Part shown: positions 34,371 through 35,153 of the stretch, in pieces
How positions within the stretch are numbered: the first letter of the stretch is position 1
Layout of the letters: the number at the start of each line of letters is the position of its first letter
Source of the DNA: JAVBLV01 sp031553195
Lineage (GTDB): Bacteria > Bacteroidota > Bacteroidia > Bacteroidales > P3
NCBI GenBank assembly: GCA_031553195.1
Contig: JAVBLV010000030.1
Location: 1 to 35,153 of the forward strand
Length of the DNA stretch: 35,153 bases
Reading direction: 5' to 3'
Notes under the pieces: generated by a model
What the model was told of the DNA's origin: nothing
The model's input: the letters and a program-made list of their open reading frames with translations, nothing else
Database searches by the model: none
Program-made: the position numbers and the translations under genes

Positions 34371-34757
34371 TTATTTTTTACTTGCTGCTTTAGGTCTTTT
34401 TGCACCATATTTAGAACGTCTTTGTCTTCTTCCGTCTACGCCTGAAGTATCCAAAGCGCCACGGATAATATGGTATCTTACTCCCGGCAAATCTTTTACG
34501 CGCCCCCCTCTTATCATTACAAGAGAGTGTTCTTGCAAGTTGTGTCCTTCGCCTGGTATGTATGCATTTACCTCTTTACCGTTTGTTAACTTAACCCTTG
34601 CAACTTTGCGCATTGCAGAATTAGGTTTCTTAGGCGTGGTTGTATAAACGCGCGAACACACTCCGCGACGTTGCGGGCATGAATCCAATGCCGGCGACTT
34701 ACTTTTATATTCTAATTTTTGACGCCCTTTGCGAACTAATTGTTGTATTGTAGGCAT
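34371..34757 (-). CDS. rpsL: Small subunit ribosomal protein uS12
   Basis: A 128-residue S12 of the decoding centre. ATG 34757 (MPTIQQLVRKGRQKLEYKSK) is chosen because all S12 proteins begin there; the longer frame, from a TTG at 34823, would start inside the promoter. The loops TTPKKPNSAMRKVARVKL and RGGRVKDLPGVRYHIIRG carry the unchanged lysines at positions where streptomycin resistance usually arises. The aspartate after the second lysine is the methylthiolation site in other bacteria. It is the first gene of the super-operon. Confidence 0.97.
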   Translation of the reverse strand: MPTIQQLVRKGRQKLEYKSKSPALDSCPQRRGVCSRVYTTTPKKPNSAMRKVARVKLTNGKEVNAYIPGEGHNLQEHSLVMIRGGRVKDLPGVRYHIIRGALDTSGVDGRRQRRSKYGAKRPKAASKK

Positions 34758-34812
34758 ATTAAGATTTAATTGATAAGTTACATTTTCAGAAAACCCTACA
34801 TTTTGGGGACTG

Positions 34813-34842
34813 CAAAGGTACAATTTAATTTTTAATTGACAA
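34813..34842 (-). promoter_or_regulatory. Bacteroidetes-type promoter of the ribosomal super-operon
   Basis: Read on the - strand: TTG (34840-34842), a 19-base spacer, then TACCTTTG (34813-34820), a perfect TAnnTTTG. Transcription should start near 34806, leaving a leader of about 50 bases to ATG 34757. The bases just upstream (34843-34900) are rich in A- and T-tracts, which could act as an UP-like element. Confidence 0.85.
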
Positions 34843-35023
34843 TGAGATAATCAAAAAAACTATCAGAAAAATACGAAAACAATATAGAAAAACTCACAAA
34901 AATAACAGATTTACAATGCATTAAACATCTTCTATTTATTTTCATGATAAAAAATGACACATCCGATTCCAAAGTAATCTGTTTTAAATTTTTCTTGATA
35001 TTCATTAAGTACCTAGTGTCTCG
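34843..35023. other. AT-rich gap between the super-operon promoter and the transposase end
   Basis: About 180 bases, strongly AT-rich, without a coding frame I can support. Its right part (about 35009-35023, TACCTAGTGTCTCGT) may be the terminal repeat of the neighbouring IS, since the transposase stop codon is so close; the other end of the element is not in the window, so this is unproven. Confidence 0.45.
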
Positions 35024-35153
35024 TCACTCCTCTAAAGTCGGATAAAGCCTCCTTAGTTTAACCCGTGCACTCTCCGTTGTGAACTGCCAATTGATTTTGG
35101 CGTTCTTATTATTTCTGGCTGTTTGCCATGCTTCTACTTGAGTTTTTATCTTT
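35024..35153 (-). mobile_element. 3' end of an IS630-like transposase gene (partial)
   Basis: On the - strand, from the window edge to TGA at 35024-35026, the frame reads KIKTQVEAWQTARNNKNAKI and then NWQFTTESARVKLRRLYPTL, EE and stop. The W-x(5)-NN-x(4)-I/VNWQFTTE-AR-KL-RLYP pattern is what I recognise from C-termini of IS630-family transposases. Only 43 residues are visible, so whether the element is intact cannot be judged. It points the same way as the ribosomal genes and lies about 180 bases upstream of their promoter. Confidence 0.65.

Noticed and set aside
34758..34823. 22-residue N-terminal extension of S12
   Set aside because: It would start with TTG inside the promoter; S12 proteins begin at MPTIQQL.
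1..35153. CRISPR arrays, tRNA or rRNA genes
   Set aside because: No regularly spaced direct repeats and no tRNA- or rRNA-like sequence were found on reading the gaps; a covariance-model search was not possible.

Overview
The window looks like a piece of chromosome from an AT-rich member of the Bacteroidota, most likely Bacteroidales. The signs are Bacteroidetes-type promoters (TAnnTTTG with TTG about 19 bases upstream), no Shine-Dalgarno pattern that stands out, type IX secretion sorting domains of both type A and type B, a debranching enzyme / GT4 synthase / GH57 glycogen cluster, and a ribosomal protein super-operon in which fusA is followed directly by rpsJ with no tuf gene.

Positions 1-7224 hold, on the + strand, the 3' end of a large secreted Ig/HYR-repeat protein with a type B (gliding-motility-type) sorting domain, then three glycogen-metabolism genes (GH133 debranching enzyme, GT4 glycogen-synthase-like enzyme, GH57 amylase-like enzyme). 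An orphan type A sorting domain follows on the - strand; it is a gene remnant. Positions 7225-7772 are gene-free and contain small inverted repeats.

Positions 7773-11854 carry, on the - strand, an agmatine deiminase family gene and a large TonB-receptor-like outer membrane beta-barrel gene. Positions 12253-14704 carry, on the + strand, a PIG3-type quinone oxidoreductase and a PBP4-type D-Ala-D-Ala carboxypeptidase. tyrS is on the - strand at 15095-16369.

Positions 16460-34757 are one continuous - strand array of 32 genes: rpsL-rpsG-fusA-rpsJ-rplC-rplD-rplW-rplB-rpsS-rplV-rpsC-rplP-rpmC-rpsQ-rplN-rplX-rplE-rpsN-rpsH-rplF-rplR-rpsE-rpmD-rplO-secY-map-infA-rpmJ-rpsM-rpsK-rpsD-rpoA-rplQ. It combines the str, S10, spc and alpha operons of other bacteria. 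It starts from a near-perfect Bacteroidetes promoter (34813-34842) and ends at a strong terminator (16411-16439). The end of an IS630-like transposase enters at the right edge of the window, upstream of that promoter.

No clearly new multi-gene system is visible. The most unusual signal is a pair of related ~148-base, MITE-like intergenic elements with AT-rich terminal inverted repeats (3877-4023 and 11722-11870). One of them sits exactly where the receptor gene should start and supplies its only usual in-frame start codons. Further points of interest are the orphan sorting domain, a paired structure between rpsM and rpsK, and the short tyrS upstream region squeezed against the super-operon terminator.
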